A DNA stretch of 64,000 nucleotides from positions 1-64,000 of the forward strand of contig JALNYR010000001.1 of assembly GCA_023229725.1 (NCBI GenBank), in the 5' to 3' direction. This stretch comes from Dehalococcoidia bacterium (GTDB lineage Bacteria > Chloroflexota > Dehalococcoidia > GIF9 > AB-539-J10). Below, piece by piece: positions 15,333 to 23,075 of the stretch. Below the pieces are notes generated by a model. The model saw only the letters and a list, made by a program, of their open reading frames with translations. It had not been told where the DNA came from and ran no database searches. A program made the position numbers and the translations under genes. Numbering within the stretch: position 1 is the stretch's first letter; every line of letters begins with the position of its first letter.

Positions 15333-16712
15333 ATGAGCATTGGTCGGGACGAAAACATCGTCAGGCTACCGCGCGCCTGGACGATGGAGGCACGCCGAGC
15401 GCGACGCGAAATCCAACTCGAAGCCATATGGGAGGCGCACGCGAAGCCTTACGGCGAGGCACTCGCGGCCGGGAGTCCCCCATTCGGAGGCCACGTAAGA
15501 TCTGGAGGCTGGACGATGGAAAACTGGGTAGTCGAAAACCTCTTCTTGGAGGGACACATCGGGTTACTCGTCGGTGACGCTGGCACCGGCAAGTCGCTCG
15601 CTGCTCTCGACTTGATGCTCGCAGCCGCGAGCGGTGGAAAGTGGCTGGGCCACTTCGAGGTGATGACGACTCCGGTCATGTACTTGGCCGGAGAGGGCAA
15701 GATCGACGAGAACACGTCACACGCGATGGGCCTGCTCTTGGGCCGCGGTGACGACCACGCCGAGTTCATGCGGCGCTATCAGCATCGCGTGCAGCTCATC
15801 GCGCCAGAAAACCTCGGACTCACGCCCGACGCGCCGCTCTCTTCCGACACGTGGTGGCGCAATATCGAAGCGCTCGTGAAGTCGACCTACCCGAAGGAAG
15901 CGCGGCCTCGGCTGTGGATTCTCGACCCGCTCCTCGCGCTCATCAACTCGACTGACAAGTCCGACGATGTGCGGCCGTTCATCGCACGAGTGCGGTGGCT
16001 CGCAGAGCAGACGAGTGGCTACGTTTTGATGATCCACCATACCAACAAGGCACGAGGACAGCAAGTATCTCGTCGGGATCGGGTTCGTGGGGAGTCGATG
16101 CTCGTGAACCTCTGCGACGACGTGCTGATCATGGAGAATGACAGCGAGGACAACAAGCTCGTTCACCTCTACGCGAACAAGCTGAAGCGTGGGGCCTCGA
16201 GCGACGCGCAGCCGTTCTGCCACATCGCGCGGAACTTCACCGAGGTCTCCGAGCACACCTTCGATCGCGTGCTCGACGCGGTCGGCGTCTCCCGCACTGG
16301 CAACGAGTCACCTCGCGCGCTCAAGCAGATCACGATGCGCTACATCGCCTACAGCCCGGAGCTGCACCGGAAGGAAGACGACTCCGGCGAGGTCGAGGCG
16401 CCCAGGCAGCAGGAGCGACAGGTCACCGTGACCGACGAGCCCGTCGAGCCCCGGATCGACATGAGCGCTTGGGACGTCGATCAGCAAAAAATCTGGAACG
16501 TGCTGACCATGGTCGAGGAGCCGCTCACTGTCACCGCAATGCAACGCGTCCTCCTCGAGAAGCTCGGCTACGACATCACGACGACCCGCATTCAGACTCG
16601 CTTCGACACGCTCGAGGGGCTTGGTTTGGTAGGACACACTCCTGTGAAACCTCTGATCGGACGTCCTGGTGTTGGCTACGCGCTCAAGTCTCGTCTCCTC
16701 GTCAAACCGTGA
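15333..16712 (+). CDS. RepA-like AAA ATPase (AAA_25 / DnaB-fold helicase type), 459 aa
   Basis: ATG 15333 has GAGGG twelve bases upstream; the longer frame crosses the promoter. Residues about 60-300 form a RecA-fold ATPase: LLVGDAGTGKS (Walker A near 81-88), a PVMYLAGEGK strand, RLWILDPLLALI as Walker B, then MIHHTNKARG and LVNLCDDVLIME. This is the pattern of RSF1010 RepA-type hexameric helicases found in phages and plasmids. The C-terminal ~90 residues contain a winged-helix-like segment (VTAMQRVLLEKLGYDITTTR). It heads the rightward block and faces the leftward helicase and polymerase across the control region. Likely replicative helicase or primase-partner. The ATPase call is strong, the helicase role inferred. 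Confidence 0.8.
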   Translation: MSIGRDENIVRLPRAWTMEARRARREIQLEAIWEAHAKPYGEALAAGSPPFGGHVRSGGWTMENWVVENLFLEGHIGLLVGDAGTGKSLAALDLMLAAASGGKWLGHFEVMTTPVMYLAGEGKIDENTSHAMGLLLGRGDDHAEFMRRYQHRVQLIAPENLGLTPDAPLSSDTWWRNIEALVKSTYPKEARPRLWILDPLLALINSTDKSDDVRPFIARVRWLAEQTSGYVLMIHHTNKARGQQVSRRDRVRGESMLVNLCDDVLIMENDSEDNKLVHLYANKLKRGASSDAQPFCHIARNFTEVSEHTFDRVLDAVGVSRTGNESPRALKQITMRYIAYSPELHRKEDDSGEVEAPRQQERQVTVTDEPVEPRIDMSAWDVDQQKIWNVLTMVEEPLTVTAMQRVLLEKLGYDITTTRIQTRFDTLEGLGLVGHTPVKPLIGRPGVGYALKSRLLVKP

Positions 16713-17145
16713 ACTTTCACAGTTTCCCGGCTAAAAAATCCATGCTGTTTTTCAGAAGATTCTTTTTTACGCAATGATTCCAGACTTCTAGATGGGCTTT
16801 TTGTGGTGAACTATTTTGTCACCTTCTATTGACATTCGCCAAACACTGCGGATTCTTTGCGATTCCCCGAATAGCGTGGCGCTACGAGCCGCAGGCGAGT
16901 AGGTATACGGTACGCTAGGGCTTGCCCATGACTGGGCAAGCCCTAGCGTACCGTAACAACCGACACGCGTCAAGAGGGGAATCGCTTAGAATCCTCCGTG
17001 GCCCGAAAGTCGATGCACACGCGTTTTTTGAGCAAAAAGGTCGAGTCTCATACGGTGCGACTGTGTAGCGAAAACGCTACCCTGCCATTTCAACCCAAGA
17101 CCCTCTGTTATTCGGAATGCAACCCTCCTGATAAAACTAGGCGTC
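16713..17145 (+). other. AT-richer intergenic region with inverted repeats
   Basis: About 430 bases without a convincing gene. It contains T-runs at 16737-16775, a small GGTGA/TCACC inverted repeat near 16805-16822, a TTGACA at 16829-16834 with only a weak -10 after it, and a perfect 23-bp inverted repeat at 16906-16955. Composition is AT-richer than its neighbours. It may hold the end of the RepA transcript, a new promoter and a structural site. Confidence 0.5.
16906..16955. repeat. Perfect 23-bp inverted repeat with 4-nt spacer
   Basis: Bases 16906-16928 and 16933-16955 are exact reverse complements around TGAC, so the 50-bp element could form a long hairpin or cruciform. No T-run follows on either strand at the stem base, so a simple intrinsic terminator is unlikely, although the stem is strong enough to be bidirectional with factors. 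Possible roles are a recombination or resolution site, replication-fork barrier, replication origin or telomere-like site. Confidence 0.7.
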
Positions 17146-17526
17146 GTGGGGATCACGGTTGCATTTCTGAATGGCAGGCGATATCGTCGGTGCGTGTCCG
17201 AAGCTGTACACGAGCTGAAGAAGATAGACGTCGCGATCGAGAAGGAACTCCTCGAGAGCCGCGACGTGGTCACGACGCTTCTCAAGCAGCGCGAGTCTGT
17301 CATTCGAGGAGCGTGTGAGCCGCACGAAGAGGGTCAGGCCGAGCTCATCCTCGAGCTCGCCACACGCCGTGCTCCGGCGAGCTTCAAGATGAACGAGGCC
17401 TATCGTCACGTCCGAGACTCGATGGGCCCAAGCGTGAAGCCGAACCAAGTCACGGCGTGGCTCGCGAAGCTCGTGAAGCAAGAGAAGCTGATCAAGAGAG
17501 GACGAGGCGAATATGCGCTGGCGTAA
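17146..17526 (+). CDS. Winged-helix-like protein, 126 aa
   Basis: The frame opens at GTG 17146; no start has a clear ribosome site, and GTG 17194 is an alternative. Residues about 15-55 are a charged helix (VSEAVHELKKIDVAIEKELL). The C-terminal ~60 residues (SFKMNEAYRHVRDSMGPSVK then VTAWLAKLVKQEKLIKRGRG) have the helix-helix-wing spacing of a winged helix-turn-helix. It may be a regulator for the rightward operon it heads. The downstream gene begins within its end. Confidence 0.5.
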   Translation: MGITVAFLNGRRYRRCVSEAVHELKKIDVAIEKELLESRDVVTTLLKQRESVIRGACEPHEEGQAELILELATRRAPASFKMNEAYRHVRDSMGPSVKPNQVTAWLAKLVKQEKLIKRGRGEYALA

Positions 17527-18193
17527 CGGCAAGCCGACGTGCGCGTCGTGTACGTTCTTCGACACCTCCGAGCCGACGCAGCTCACGCAGACGCTGGCCC
17601 AGCGGTTCTACACGCCGGCCGAAGAGACGGGCGGCGTGTGCCAGCGGGCCGCGACTCCGTTCCGTTCTCCTCGCAACGCGGTCTGCGCGTGCTACGAAGG
17701 ACCGGCGCTGCCGTGGTGGACGAAGATCTCGTCCAGCTTCGAGCTGCGTGTCCGTCGTGCGCTCGCGCAGGAAGCGCTTGACAGCCTCTCGTCGATCAGA
17801 GACGATGCTGCTGTTCTTCGCTGCGCGCTCTCCGGTGCGTGGCGCCGCGCCGTCGATGCGCGAGCTCGATCGCACGAGCTGTGGGCCGTCTTGACGCCCG
17901 CACTCAATGGTGACCTCTTGCCCGATGCGCCCGTGTGGCGCGACCGCTTCACCAACGTAACGATCTCCATCAGCCGCTGGCTCCAAGGCATGGGCGACAT
18001 GGCCGCGCTGCACGCGATCCAGGAAGCCGGCGTCGAGAGCCTCGGCATCATCATGCCCGAGCGCGACACGGGCCGGCTCTGTGAGCGCTGCGGTGAGTCG
18101 CTGAACTCGATCGAGCACGTCGACCCCGTGACGAAGGAGACGATCTGCCGCGGCTGCGCGCTCAAGATCGGGCTCGTGGAGAAGTCCTCGTGA
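17513..18193 (+). CDS. Cysteine-rich protein with C-terminal zinc ribbon, 226 aa
   Basis: ATG 17513 overlaps the preceding gene by 14 bases. The N-terminus has KPTCASCTFF and later VCACY, a possible metal site of the kind repeated in several small proteins here. The central part is helical. The end carries LCERCGESLNSIEHVDPVTK followed by CRGC, a treble-clef or ribbon zinc site. No enzyme motif is visible. It is coupled to the next gene by GTGA. Confidence 0.6.
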   Translation: MRWRNGKPTCASCTFFDTSEPTQLTQTLAQRFYTPAEETGGVCQRAATPFRSPRNAVCACYEGPALPWWTKISSSFELRVRRALAQEALDSLSSIRDDAAVLRCALSGAWRRAVDARARSHELWAVLTPALNGDLLPDAPVWRDRFTNVTISISRWLQGMGDMAALHAIQEAGVESLGIIMPERDTGRLCERCGESLNSIEHVDPVTKETICRGCALKIGLVEKSS

Positions 18194-18729
18194 GCCGCGA
18201 CCTCCCAGAGCAGAAGCAACAGCCGCTCGTGAGCCTGCGCATCGTCGACCAAGACAAGGACCCCGACTTGCCGGTCGCGGAGCGCATCGACATCGAGAAG
18301 ACGCGCTGGGCACACGAGGTCGTGACGAAGGGCGGCAAGGAGCTGCCGCTGATCGTGACCGCGGCGCAGCAGCAGATGGCGCTCGTCGTGCCCACGCCGC
18401 TCGAGATCGCCGCGGTCGAGGAGATCATGCGCTCAGGCCTCGGCCTCTGTGGCGCCTGCACGCACTGCGACTACGCGGGCGGGCAGGAGCGCCTCATCCG
18501 TGGCGCCGCGTGGGAGGCCTACGAGCGCATGCGAGGCCGCGTCGAGAACCTGCCGCCCTGGCGGAACCTCGGCTTCTGCGACGCGAAGGGCTGCTACGTC
18601 GCGGTGAACAGCCTCGCCACGTTCGATGATGGTAAGGGCTCGGCGCCGTGCGCCGACTTCCGAGAGCGACTCGCGAAGAGGTTCTTGCGAGCCGTGGGTG
18701 GCCTGATCAAGCGGGTCGGAGACATCTGA
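18190..18729 (+). CDS. Hypothetical protein with CGACTHC cysteine cluster, 179 aa
   Basis: GTG 18190 overlaps the preceding stop (GTGA). Residues 1-75 are beta/alpha and charged (PLVSLRIVDQDKDPDLPVAE). About residue 87 begins GLCGACTHCDYAGGQERLIR, then NLGFCDAKGCYVAV and APCADF: at least six Cys that could bind one or two metal ions. Unknown function. Similar Cys spacing recurs in nearby genes, so this looks like a family of small metal-binding phage proteins. Confidence 0.6.
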   Translation: MSRDLPEQKQQPLVSLRIVDQDKDPDLPVAERIDIEKTRWAHEVVTKGGKELPLIVTAAQQQMALVVPTPLEIAAVEEIMRSGLGLCGACTHCDYAGGQERLIRGAAWEAYERMRGRVENLPPWRNLGFCDAKGCYVAVNSLATFDDGKGSAPCADFRERLAKRFLRAVGGLIKRVGDI

Positions 18730-18742
18730 AAGGAATATGAAG

Positions 18743-19129
18743 ATGACCGAGAAGAACGAGAAGAAGACTTCCATGGACAAGCTGTTCGCAGACCTGACGA
18801 AGCTGCAGGAAGAGGCGAAGACGGCACAGGAGACTGTCGAGACGAAGCGCGCGGAGATCGCCGCGTTCCTCGGTGGCTACGGGTTCGCGCCGCTCGTCGC
18901 GAAGAAGCGCACCTCCGGGCCGCGGGCGCCCAAGGGCGTCGCGGCCAAGACCGTGCTGGCTTTCCTGGCCCCGCGCAACAGCGCCACCACGCTCGAGATC
19001 CGCGCGGCCTGCGACATGACGTCGGGTCAAGCGCAGCCCGTGCTGACGAGCCTCGTGAAGAAGGGCCTCGTGAAGCGGTCCGACCGGGGTAGCTACGAGA
19101 TCACCGAGCTCGGCAAGAAGGAGCAGTAG
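18743..19129 (+). CDS. Coiled-coil plus winged-helix protein, 128 aa
   Basis: AAAGGA lies eight bases before ATG 18743 but only two before ATG 18737, so I take 18743. Residues 10-45 are a strongly heptad-like helix (FADLTKLQEEAKTAQETVET). Residues 65-125 read TVLAFLAPRNSATTLEIRAA, then TSGQAQPVLTSLVKKGLVKR and a wing SDRGSYEITELGK, a MarR-like winged helix. Probably a DNA-binding regulator. A shorter relative occurs at 24915-25139. Confidence 0.65.
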   Translation: MTEKNEKKTSMDKLFADLTKLQEEAKTAQETVETKRAEIAAFLGGYGFAPLVAKKRTSGPRAPKGVAAKTVLAFLAPRNSATTLEIRAACDMTSGQAQPVLTSLVKKGLVKRSDRGSYEITELGKKEQ

Positions 19130-19136
19130 CACTTCG

Positions 19137-19409
19137 ATGCGCGAAGAGATGCTCCAGAAGCTCGATCGCATCCTGGCCAGGGCCGTGTACTGCGCGACCC
19201 ACCCTGGCGCCAAGACCACTCTGGAGAAGTTCACGGACGAGTGGCAGGAGTTCCGCGCCGAGCTTCATGCCGAGCGGTGCGAGAACTGCGCGCACAGTCG
19301 TAGGGTGCTCACGGCCGGAACTCTACTTTTCCGCTGCAACGATACTTGTGATCGTTGTGTGAAGCCCGACTTCTGCTGCTCCCACTTCGAGAAGAGGACG
19401 ACGCCGTGA
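19137..19409 (+). CDS. Small cysteine-rich protein, 90 aa
   Basis: ATG 19137 (an alternative is 19149 with GCGAAGAG upstream). The first half is helical. The second half carries CENCAHSRR, FRCNDTCDRC and PDFCCSHFEKR, eight Cys in a CxxC...C...C...CC layout. That layout, ending in CSHFE, is like small phage proteins that end in C-S/D-x-FE. It is presumed to bind zinc. Coupled by GTGA to the next gene. Confidence 0.6.
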   Translation: MREEMLQKLDRILARAVYCATHPGAKTTLEKFTDEWQEFRAELHAERCENCAHSRRVLTAGTLLFRCNDTCDRCVKPDFCCSHFEKRTTP

Positions 19410-19558
19410 AACCGCAGCCGCTCCGCTCAGTGATTCGCGACTGGTCGCCGGTCATTGGGTACTTTTGGCGGTACCTATCACAGACTCGCGAGCAGAAGAA
19501 GCTCGAACGCGCGTTGCAACGTGAGCGTGCCGCGCAGCAGAGAAGGAGTCAGAGATGA
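19406..19558 (+). CDS. Small basic protein, 50 aa
   Basis: GTG 19406 overlaps the preceding stop (GTGA); its own stop overlaps the next ATG. The product starts MKPQPLRSVIRDWSPVIGYF and ends with a basic helix (KKLERALQRERAAQQRRSQR). No motif. Coding is supported by perfect coupling on both sides. Confidence 0.5.
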   Translation: MKPQPLRSVIRDWSPVIGYFWRYLSQTREQKKLERALQRERAAQQRRSQR

Positions 19559-19950
19559 ACGAAACACAGGCACTCGAGGGGTTGTGGGCTTCCATCGGCC
19601 ACGCGCCGTGGCCGGTCGTGATCGGCTACGTGCTGGTCGCACTCTGCATCGGTTGGAAGGGGCTCACCGAGGGCAAACTCCACGGCCAGGCGAAGGCCTG
19701 GGCCGGCGCAGTCGTCGGGATGCTCGTCGGCGTCGGCTCGTCCATGGCGCTCGACGCCGACTGGATTCACGCGGTGGTGTTCGGTGTGCTCATCGGCGGG
19801 ACCTCGACTGGGTTCTGGAGCATGGTCAAGCAGACCATCCCCGACATCGGCAAGCCGAGCGAGCCGCCGGGCCCCATGACGACGACCAACGGGATGGTCA
19901 ACGTCGGGCCGCAGACGCCCTATGACCCGCCGCAGGAGCCGCCGACATGA
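19555..19950 (+). CDS. Holin-like small membrane protein, 131 aa
   Basis: ATG 19555 overlaps the previous stop (ATGA). Two to three hydrophobic helices are visible: WPVVIGYVLVALCIGW (about 19-34), AWAGAVVGMLVGVGSSMAL (about 48-66) and AVVFGVLIGGTSTGFWSM. The tail is Pro-rich and soluble. Size and layout fit a holin or another small inner-membrane protein. It lies among small accessory genes and not beside a lysin, so the holin role is only a possibility. Confidence 0.5.
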   Translation: MNETQALEGLWASIGHAPWPVVIGYVLVALCIGWKGLTEGKLHGQAKAWAGAVVGMLVGVGSSMALDADWIHAVVFGVLIGGTSTGFWSMVKQTIPDIGKPSEPPGPMTTTNGMVNVGPQTPYDPPQEPPT

Positions 19951-20150
19951 AGCGGTTTAGCTGTCGAGAGTGCCGCTTCTCATCACAGCAAGTCATCGTG
20001 AAAGAGCCGTTTGAGCGTGATGGAATGATGCAGAATGCGCAAACACCGAGAGATGTCATCGTATGTCGGCGGATGCCGTTTTCTTTGTTGAAGCTCGCGA
20101 GCGAGTGGTGCGGTGAGTTCAAAGAGAAAGATCCAGAGCCCAAGCCGTGA
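19947..20150 (+). CDS. Small cysteine-rich protein, 67 aa
   Basis: ATG 19947 overlaps the previous stop. It opens MKRFSCRECRFSSQQ and later has VCRRMPF and EWCGEFKEK. The C-x2-C start and the WCGEF ending match the 112-aa protein at 20625, so the two are likely relatives within a group of small metal-binding proteins. Base composition is AT-richer than the flanks. Confidence 0.6.
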   Translation: MKRFSCRECRFSSQQVIVKEPFERDGMMQNAQTPRDVIVCRRMPFSLLKLASEWCGEFKEKDPEPKP

Positions 20151-20338
20151 AGACGATCAGCGTTTCGCACTGCGGCGAGTGCCCGTTCGTGAACCACGAC
20201 TTCGAGAGCCGCGTCATCGCGGAGCAGCAGTGCAACGCGTACCCGTCGGCTGTGCAGCACTGGGACTGCTCGGATAAAGCGGTTCCGGCTGAGTGTCCAC
20301 TCCGCGTCGAGGTGATCGTGGTACAGGTGAAGCCATGA
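20147..20338 (+). CDS. Small cysteine-rich protein, 63 aa
   Basis: GTG 20147 overlaps the preceding stop (GTGA). The sequence starts MKTISVSHCGECPFVNHDFE and includes QQCNAYP, WDCSDK and AECPLRVE: five Cys in a compact domain. This CGECPF...C...C...CPL layout recurs in phage proteins of unknown role and suggests a metal site. Coupled on both sides. Confidence 0.6.
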   Translation: MKTISVSHCGECPFVNHDFESRVIAEQQCNAYPSAVQHWDCSDKAVPAECPLRVEVIVVQVKP

Positions 20339-20628
20339 CGTCACACTACATTCTACCGGGCAACGTGATCTTACGGTCTAGAGGGGAGCTTGAGAAGTGG
20401 TTGCCCCTGGAGGTGGCGACCGCGATCGACGGCACGACTCGCCGTGCGAAAGAAGCGTCTGACGCTCGAGACTGGGAGCTTGTTGGTGCGGCAGCAAAGT
20501 TCATCGAGGCGGCATTGCAGTATGGCGCTGTCGTGAAGAGTCGGGCGCAACGGCAATGTTCGTGGTGTAGCCTCCCTTTACTCGAGGGCGCTACGAAGTG
20601 TCGGAACGGGCATGAGGTAGACCCATGA
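20335..20628 (+). CDS. Hypothetical protein with C-terminal zinc ribbon, 97 aa
   Basis: ATG 20335 overlaps the preceding stop by four bases. Residues 1-70 are amphipathic helices (LEKWLPLEVATAIDGTTRRA). The end reads QCSWCSLPLLEGATKCRNGH, a short ribbon with CxxC and CxxGH. No function is recognised; the ribbon may bind zinc. It is coupled to the next gene (ATGA). Confidence 0.6.
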   Translation: MTSHYILPGNVILRSRGELEKWLPLEVATAIDGTTRRAKEASDARDWELVGAAAKFIEAALQYGAVVKSRAQRQCSWCSLPLLEGATKCRNGHEVDP

Positions 20629-20963
20629 AGCGCGCGTGCAAGGACTGCGAGTGGTACGCACCGCTGTTGAGTGGTGTCGGCGTTTACTCCGAGACGAGCG
20701 GACGTTGTCATCGACACGTTCCTGATGCGGAGAACGGCTGGCCCTACGTTTCGGTGGAAGACTGGTGCGGTGAGTTCCAGCCGCGCGAAGAAGAGAAGCC
20801 GGTGAGGCTGGCATCCGTGCCGTGCGTTGACATGTTCGGGCACCCGCACGACCGCATGAGCTGCATAGAATTTGAGCCCTACGAAGATTCAGCGTTGTGC
20901 AGTAAGTCTGGTTGGTGCGCGATGCGCCGCCGACCTACTGATGAGAAGAAGGAGCAGGAGTGA
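20625..20963 (+). CDS. Small cysteine-rich protein, 112 aa
   Basis: ATG 20625 overlaps the preceding stop. It reads MKRACKDCEWYAPLL, then GRCHRHVPDAEN, WPYVSVEDWCGEFQPRE, and a second set PCVDMFG, MSCIEF, LCSKSGWCAMRRR. The first half (CxxC, GxCxRxxP, WPxVxxxDWCGEF) is a motif set I associate with small phage proteins of unknown function. Two metal sites are likely. Its stop shares a base with the next ATG. Confidence 0.6.
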   Translation: MKRACKDCEWYAPLLSGVGVYSETSGRCHRHVPDAENGWPYVSVEDWCGEFQPREEEKPVRLASVPCVDMFGHPHDRMSCIEFEPYEDSALCSKSGWCAMRRRPTDEKKEQE

Positions 20964-21538
20964 TGAAGTTGGACATATGGGGATTCAAGATCGAGACGGA
21001 TGAGAAGATTTGGGGGTTGGTAATCATTGCTGCGGCATTTATGGCAATGATTGTGCTCGGCACCGTCTTTGGCGGCTGCGCCGAGCGGGACGCGCAGCGC
21101 GCCGTGCAGGCGTCGCTGACCACGCTCGCGGATGGGACGGTCATCGCTGACAAAGCCATCGCCGACGAGACGCCGCGGCTCTCGAAGGAGGCCGCGGTCC
21201 GTGCTGAGGCGAAGTGCCCAGCGCCGTGCAGCGACGAGGCGTTCGGTGCCGTCTACGATCTCGAGATGACGAAGCGAGAGAAGGCGGTCCAGGGTGTGAA
21301 GCTCGCCCAGGATTCGCTGCTCGTCGCGCAGGGTTCGGTGAAGCTCTGGATCGGCTCGGGCATGTTGCCCGATACGAAGCTGCTCTGCGAGGGCGTCGCC
21401 GACACGATCACGCCGATTCCGCTGCTGATGCAGGATGCAGGAGTCAAGAACATCCCGCCGGAGGTCGAAGCGTTCACCGGGCCGATCGTGAAGATCGGCT
21501 GCGACACCATCAGCAGGTGGATCAAGGAGCGGAGGTAG
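20963..21538 (+). CDS. Membrane-anchored protein with lipobox-like site, 191 aa
   Basis: ATG 20963 (TGATG junction, GGAGCAGGAG upstream). After a short charged start, residues about 16-39 are a membrane segment (WGLVIIAAAFMAMIVLGTVF) ending GGC, close to a lipobox but preceded by a long N-terminus. The rest is periplasmic-like and helical with paired Cys (AKCPAPC, LLCEG, IGCDTI). It could be a spanin-like or virion membrane protein. The two small genes that follow point the same way. Function unknown. Confidence 0.5.
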   Translation: MKLDIWGFKIETDEKIWGLVIIAAAFMAMIVLGTVFGGCAERDAQRAVQASLTTLADGTVIADKAIADETPRLSKEAAVRAEAKCPAPCSDEAFGAVYDLEMTKREKAVQGVKLAQDSLLVAQGSVKLWIGSGMLPDTKLLCEGVADTITPIPLLMQDAGVKNIPPEVEAFTGPIVKIGCDTISRWIKERR

Positions 21539-21541
21539 GTC

Positions 21542-21736
21542 ATGGGCGAGCAGATCGCGATGTGGGTGCTCAAGTTCTTGGGCGTGGCGATCGAGGCCGG
21601 GCTCGACGCCATCGCGAACAAAGACCCGTCGAAGATGCGGAAGGTGACCGACGTCTTCAAGGCGGGCCACACTCTCGAGAGCGAGCTCGTAGGCCTCGAG
21701 GAGCGCGCCAAGCGGATCGCGGAGCACAAGCCGTAG
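21542..21736 (+). CDS. Small amphipathic protein, 64 aa
   Basis: ATG 21542 follows GGAGGTAGGTC. Residues 1-24 (MGEQIAMWVLKFLGVAIEAG) form an amphipathic or peripheral membrane helix; the rest is a charged helix ending RAKRIAEHKP. It may pair with the preceding membrane protein. No family recognised. Confidence 0.5.
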   Translation: MGEQIAMWVLKFLGVAIEAGLDAIANKDPSKMRKVTDVFKAGHTLESELVGLEERAKRIAEHKP

Positions 21737-21737
21737 C

Positions 21738-21992
21738 ATGAGCCCATTCCTGCAGAGCCTCGCGGCAGCGATCCGACACGTTCGGCGAGAGCGGAACGTG
21801 TCGGTGGACCAGCTCGCGGCGGTGTCGGGCGTCGAGCGGCGTGTGCTCGAGGGCTTCGAGCTGCACGTCAACGACAGCCTCAAGCTCGGCGACCTGGCGG
21901 CGATCTGCCGCGGGCTCTCGCAGTTCGGGCCGCGGTTCGAGATGACCGACGCACTTGACGTCGCCGCAACGCTGGAGAAGAAGGCATCATGA
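21738..21992 (+). CDS. Xre/Cro-type helix-turn-helix regulator, 84 aa
   Basis: ATG 21738. Residues 5-60 read SLAAAIRHVRRERNVSVDQL, AAVSGVERRVLEGFELH and LKLGDLAAICRGLS, the five-helix HTH_3 layout (recognition helix around SGVERRVLEGFE). It is a likely repressor or regulator of the phage. It is embedded in a rightward operon and not next to a divergent promoter, so it may regulate at a distance. Confidence 0.7.
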   Translation: MSPFLQSLAAAIRHVRRERNVSVDQLAAVSGVERRVLEGFELHVNDSLKLGDLAAICRGLSQFGPRFEMTDALDVAATLEKKAS

Positions 21993-22345
21993 AGGGTCAC
22001 AGGAACAGAGGCAGGGCCGCGGCGGTCGTGGTGCCGCGGCACGGGCGCGCGGTACGGCTTTCGGGCGGTGAGAAGCGCCGGCTGAAGCATCGACAGCGCA
22101 CTTTGACAGGGCCAAACTGGCTGCACTCGGAGCATTGTGAGCGCGTGGATCTGGGAATGGGGAAACACGACGCGCGCGTGCGCAACTACGGCGACGGCTC
22201 GGCGGCGCCGCTGCCGACCACGAAGGAGCGGCAGGCGCAGCGAGCGCAGCGAGCGGTCGCGAAGCACACGTCGCTCGGGCTCCTGGGCAAGGCGGCTCGT
22301 GCGCTGCGCGAGAAGATGGCCGCGCTGCGAGGGGCGCAGTCATGA
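21989..22345 (+). CDS. Basic hypothetical protein, 118 aa
   Basis: ATG 21989 overlaps the HTH stop. The first 40 residues are very basic (MKGHRNRGRAAAVVVPRHGR, EKRRLKHRQR). The C-terminus is a helical Arg/Ala segment. It may bind nucleic acid. Coupled to the next gene by ATGA. Confidence 0.5.
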   Translation: MKGHRNRGRAAAVVVPRHGRAVRLSGGEKRRLKHRQRTLTGPNWLHSEHCERVDLGMGKHDARVRNYGDGSAAPLPTTKERQAQRAQRAVAKHTSLGLLGKAARALREKMAALRGAQS

Positions 22346-22590
22346 GCCACCGCTCCAGGCACAAGCAGCAGCGCGCCATTCCCATGAAGGAGCTCGCACG
22401 GCTGCGGCGGGACAAGGTGCCCGACGAAGCCATCGAGCTTGCCTACGCCGCGCCGCTCGAGCCGTTCTCGCGTGAGCCGCTCCCGCTGGCGCCGATGGCG
22501 CGCGTCCACCGGCCCTCGTGGTTCGTCGACTTCTGGGCACGAGTTTGGGCCTTCCTCGTGGGTTGGCTCTATTCTGGAGGAGGAAGATGA
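22342..22590 (+). CDS. Small protein with C-terminal membrane helix, 82 aa
   Basis: ATG 22342. Basic N-terminus (MSHRSRHKQQRAIPMKELAR), a Pro-rich middle, and a hydrophobic end FVDFWARVWAFLVGWLYSGG that should insert in a membrane. Its stop overlaps the next start. Unknown role; one of several tail-anchored small proteins here. Confidence 0.5.
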   Translation: MSHRSRHKQQRAIPMKELARLRRDKVPDEAIELAYAAPLEPFSREPLPLAPMARVHRPSWFVDFWARVWAFLVGWLYSGGGR

Positions 22591-23075
22591 TCTGGCTTCT
22601 GTGGTTCCTCGTCGGCTTCGCGCTCGTCACGCTCATCGTGCGCGAGAGCATCTTCGCCTGGCCGCGGCGCTTCCTCTTCAACGTGCTCGGCTCGAAAGCG
22701 GGCGGCTGGCTCGCGTGCGGGCCCTGCGCGGCCTTCTGGGTCGGCGTCGCCGTCGGTGTCCCCGACGTGGGAATCCTCGCGCAGTGGCTTCCGGTGTGGA
22801 CCATCAGCTCGTCCATCGCCGTCGCTGTCACAGGCCACGTCCTCGGAGGTCTGCTGCTCCTCGCCGCCGTGCGTCTCGTCCAGACGTTCAGCCACTCGAC
22901 GCTCGCGGTCATCGCGGAAGAGGAAGCAGCGAAATCGCAGATGCTCAGAGGTACTCCCGTGGAACGAACTATGGCGATGTGGCAATCAACCATGAACAAC
23001 GCCATCGCGGCACAATTTCCTCTGAGTGGAGAGGTCGACGATCCCGACGATGACGATCCTGGAGGCCACGCATGA
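22587..23075 (+). CDS. Multi-pass membrane protein with CGPC motif (DUF1360-like), 162 aa
   Basis: ATG 22587 has GGAGGAGG seven bases upstream. Three hydrophobic segments: MIWLLWFLVGFALVTLIV, then CGPCAAFWVGVAVGV, then a long one near 75-105 (SSSIAVAVTGHVLGGLLLLA). The C-terminus is acidic. Phage and Bacillus DUF1360-type proteins share the CxxCxxxWxG motif between membrane helices, so I suggest that relation by pattern only. Its stop overlaps the start of the scaffold-like protein. Confidence 0.5.
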   Translation: MIWLLWFLVGFALVTLIVRESIFAWPRRFLFNVLGSKAGGWLACGPCAAFWVGVAVGVPDVGILAQWLPVWTISSSIAVAVTGHVLGGLLLLAAVRLVQTFSHSTLAVIAEEEAAKSQMLRGTPVERTMAMWQSTMNNAIAAQFPLSGEVDDPDDDDPGGHA

